A stretch of 14,386 nucleotides of DNA from an uncultured Pseudomonadota bacterium (GTDB taxonomy: Bacteria; Myxococcota_A; UBA9042; CAIXZC01). The position numbers and the translations under genes were made by a program. Below, in pieces: positions 12,483-14,386 of the stretch. The first letter of the stretch is position 1, and each line of letters opens with the position of its first letter. The notes below the pieces were generated by a model that saw only the letters and a program-made list of their open reading frames with translations, was not told the origin of the DNA and did no database searches. The stretch spans positions 1 through 14,386 of the forward strand of contig CALGBT010000695.1 of NCBI GenBank assembly GCA_937884235.1. Reading direction: 5' to 3'.

Positions 12483-14105
12483 TTACGGCAACTCTCCAGG
12501 TGTGCCCAGATTGGAGCCATCACCGCAGGGGGCGACGGCAACCTGCCAATTGGCGGCATCGTTGTTGTCGAGGTTTGGGTGGAGCAACTCCATGGACGCG
12601 CCCTTGGGTACCTTCCAGCCGGCGAACTTATCGAAGTGAACGGCATCGACTTCTTCACCGTAGAGGTTCTTCAAGATGATGGAATCGGCAGTGTTGTCGA
12701 GCTTGAAATCCGAGTAGGGATACTGGTAGTTGACTTCAACTCCACCGTTGGTCGACTCAATGGCGTTGGCCCCCAGCACCAGAATCTGCCCCGGCTGAAG
12801 CAAGAACGGGCCACCATTCATGATGATGTGCATCTGGCCGGACAGATCCTCGAGGCGCCACCCATTGATATCCACTGCTTCATCGGTGGCATTCACAATC
12901 TCAAGCCACTCCCCTTTGTCATCAGGGATGCCGTCAGGGTCAGCCATTATCTCGGTGATCACCACCGGTGAATCGGGCGTGCCCGGAATGTCGGGGACGA
13001 TGTCCTGGGGCGCAAGGTCAGGGAGGATGGACACATCCGGCACAGTAGGGACATCCTCGATAACTTCGTAGATCTCCTCCACCACATCGGGCTGTTCGAT
13101 GACATCGGCCATGGGCTCAACATAGGGGTCGTCAGCGGGTGGCTGCTCCCCTTCCAGCAACATGTCACCGTTGGTGCGGGGCATCAGTCGAAAAGCTTCG
13201 TTGCCATACTTCACAACACCCACGATGTACTGGAAAACATCGCCCACCTGCCGGGCATCGGTGGGAAGAGTCATGTATTTCAGCTGGTAGTCATTGCCCA
13301 CGCGCAAGAGATCATCCACCATGAATTCGTGGTGGTCGTAGCCATCCTTGATGTCTGGATTGGCATCGGTGACCACGACCCCCTCGATGCGCACGAAAAC
13401 ACCCTCAAACGCCTCCGGATCGGCCATGATATCAGCAGGAGTCGTCAGGTAGGGCGCTGGAGAATCCCCTTCAGATTCCACGAGAATCGACTTGGCCTGG
13501 AAGAGGGTGAAGCAGGAAGATTCCTTGTGGTCCCCGGTTAAGGTCACCACCATTCCCGGCACCAAATCGGGAACCTGTGCCGAAGGATAGGTGGCGTGAA
13601 TGCCAGAATAGGGCCCCCCACCCGGGTCCATGAGATAGAAACCGTGCAACTTCTCACCAACGAACTGGAAGGGATAGGGCGGTGCGGTGACGACTACCTT
13701 CTTCAAAGTAATGTCAATGCCCACCAACATGGCCCCGAACTTCACGATGCACTCGAGACTGTCGGAGGATTCCTGCAACTCCTTGATGGCAGTGCCGGCC
13801 TCCTCAATGTCAGGGGCGAATTGTTCGACTGTCTCCTCCGGAGGCAGAACCGGCACATCGACCTTCTTCACGTCTGGTATTGGCTCAATCTCTGGGTCAC
13901 CGTAGAAATCCAGCACTTCCTCGGGGAAGGAGAGGTTCTCCTGTGCGGCTGCATCTACCAACTTGATCTCAACCGGGGATGGGCCGAGGTCCGCAGCACT
14001 CACGTCTTCTGCCGGCGCTACCTGGACCTGCTGCTCGGTGGCACAACCCCACGGCAACAATCCAATGGTTAGGACCAGGCACCGGGCAAGGACTTTTAGA
14101 AGCAT
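12483..14105 (-). CDS. Lipoprotein with OB-fold-like region and C-terminal lamin-tail domain
   Basis: The product has 540 residues. ATG 14105 is chosen over an upstream extension because of AGGAGG (14110-14115) and because it puts the signal sequence first; lipidation is likely at Cys21 (LPWGC, again with Pro at -3). An acidic Asp/Pro/Val-rich linker spans about 22-110. Residues 117-320 look like one or two OB-type beta domains of the kind beside extracellular nucleases (VGEKLHGFYLMDP, LVPGMVVTLTGDH, EGVFVRIEGVVVTD). A second acidic Pro-rich linker covers 321-378. Residues 379-500 form a lamin-tail domain: VVITEIMADPDG, GEWLEIVNATDEAVDINGW, FLLQPGQILVLG, DSIILKN, GEEVDAVHF, ending GTPGELP. 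No nuclease catalytic motifs are present, so it is probably a binding or scaffold protein. Such linkers are common in Myxococcota lipoproteins. Confidence 0.8.
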   Translation of the reverse strand: MLLKVLARCLVLTIGLLPWGCATEQQVQVAPAEDVSAADLGPSPVEIKLVDAAAQENLSFPEEVLDFYGDPEIEPIPDVKKVDVPVLPPEETVEQFAPDIEEAGTAIKELQESSDSLECIVKFGAMLVGIDITLKKVVVTAPPYPFQFVGEKLHGFYLMDPGGGPYSGIHATYPSAQVPDLVPGMVVTLTGDHKESSCFTLFQAKSILVESEGDSPAPYLTTPADIMADPEAFEGVFVRIEGVVVTDANPDIKDGYDHHEFMVDDLLRVGNDYQLKYMTLPTDARQVGDVFQYIVGVVKYGNEAFRLMPRTNGDMLLEGEQPPADDPYVEPMADVIEQPDVVEEIYEVIEDVPTVPDVSILPDLAPQDIVPDIPGTPDSPVVITEIMADPDGIPDDKGEWLEIVNATDEAVDINGWRLEDLSGQMHIIMNGGPFLLQPGQILVLGANAIESTNGGVEVNYQYPYSDFKLDNTADSIILKNLYGEEVDAVHFDKFAGWKVPKGASMELLHPNLDNNDAANWQVAVAPCGDGSNLGTPGELP

Positions 14106-14109
14106 GCAC

Positions 14110-14115
14110 CCTCCT
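14110..14115 (-). promoter_or_regulatory. Ribosome binding site AGGAGG deciding the lamin-tail protein start
   Basis: The site lies 4 bases before ATG 14105. The frame is open upstream for 62 more codons, overlapping the neighbouring hydrolase gene, but that extension lacks a site of this quality and would bury the signal peptide. Confidence 0.75.
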
Positions 14116-14132
14116 GCAGCAGACCGCCTACC

Positions 14133-14162
14133 GCTACAGGATTCCACAATCACCGGCGTCAA
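14133..14162 (-). promoter_or_regulatory. Weak candidate promoter for the lamin-tail lipoprotein
   Basis: On the minus strand TTGACG (14162-14157, 5 of 6) is followed after 18 bases by TGTAGC (14138-14133, 3 of 6). It lies in the 79-base gap after the hydrolase gene. Readthrough from that gene is equally plausible. Confidence 0.3.
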
Positions 14163-14184
14163 GCAAGGTCCGTCACATAGCATC

Positions 14185-14386
14185 TCAGGCAAATCGGGCG
14201 AGCCAACTTGTGACCAGCGGCCAGACCTTCTCGGGAGCCTGCGCACCAAGGATGATATCGCAGTGGCCAAAACCTTCGACATGATGGTCATCCACCTCTG
14301 CCCGGGGGAAGGCAGTTGGCCGGATAGCCAGTGCTCCTGGCACTATTTCATCGCGGTCAGAATGCAGTAGCACCACCGGACAAGCC
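14185..14386 (-). CDS. Alpha/beta hydrolase, C-terminal end (5' part beyond the right edge)
   Basis: About 66 residues are visible, entering from the right edge. PVVLLHSDRDEIVP is the strand carrying the catalytic acid (Asp in the SDRDEIVP turn), and GFGHCDIILG holds the catalytic His, followed by a final amphipathic helix (EKVWPLVTSWLARF). This spacing is typical of the C-terminus of alpha/beta-hydrolase esterases, lipases and acyltransferases. The nucleophile lies outside the window, so the substrate cannot be judged. The visible internal GTG at 14376 is not a credible start. Confidence 0.75.
   Translation of the reverse strand, partial: ACPVVLLHSDRDEIVPGALAIRPTAFPRAEVDDHHVEGFGHCDIILGAQAPEKVWPLVTSWLARFA

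Noticed and set aside
12483..14105. The lamin-tail lipoprotein as a nuclease
   Set aside because: OB and lamin-tail regions are present, but none of the EEP, HNH or SNase catalytic motifs is seen; the domain resemblance alone does not support activity.
1..14386. CRISPR arrays, tRNA/rRNA genes, insertion sequences, prophage or integrase
   Set aside because: No regularly spaced direct repeats, no tRNA-like cloverleaf or rRNA sequence and no transposase or integrase motifs were found. The only regular repeats are protein-coding (MopE and HhH units).

Overview
The window looks like chromosomal DNA from a Myxococcota-like (former Deltaproteobacteria) bacterium, probably an uncultured lineage. The signs are a PKD protein with a MYXO-CTERM-like tail, a long MopE-type Cys/Asp-rich lipoprotein, a lamin-tail lipoprotein with an Asp/Pro/Val-rich linker, five apparent lipoproteins in 14 kb, and moderately high GC. 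Coding density is very high and no gap exceeds 150 bases. I see no rRNA, tRNA, CRISPR array, insertion sequence or phage gene. The placement is inferred from protein style, not from a marker gene.

Layout. Positions 1-334 (+): C-terminal end of a surface PKD protein. 380-1234 (+): metallo-beta-lactamase-fold hydrolase. 1303-3333 (+): secreted MopE/thrombospondin-3-type lipoprotein behind an extended -10 promoter. It converges on a tightly packed minus-strand gene train that reads from 9535 down to 3340: secreted helical-repeat protein, 82-residue four-Cys protein, ATP-grasp ligase, long-chain acyl-CoA synthetase (broken by a one-base frameshift), polyprenyl-phosphate mannosyltransferase-like GT2, secreted triple ComEA-type helix-hairpin-helix protein, and a DNase I-like lipoprotein. 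Most junctions overlap or are separated by 2-3 bases; the largest gap is 45 bases. A 142-base divergent region with a perfect palindrome separates this train from 9678-11585 (+), a UshA/5'-nucleotidase-type lipoprotein. That gene converges on a second minus-strand train: the end of an alpha/beta hydrolase (right edge), a lipoprotein with OB-like region plus lamin-tail domain, and a small carboxypeptidase-regulatory-like lipoprotein.

How the genes may work together. The most suggestive feature is a set of exported proteins for nucleic acid handling: a triple HhH DNA-binding protein directly coupled to an apparently intact DNase I lipoprotein, a 5'-nucleotidase lipoprotein, and an OB/lamin-tail lipoprotein whose domain types usually accompany extracellular nucleases of the ExeM/NucH kind. 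A surface system that captures extracellular DNA, cuts it and dephosphorylates the nucleotides is a reasonable hypothesis but is inference. The front half of the train (ATP-grasp, acyl-CoA synthetase, lipid-linked mannosyltransferase) looks more like lipid, envelope or small-molecule metabolism, and its link to the DNA genes is unknown.
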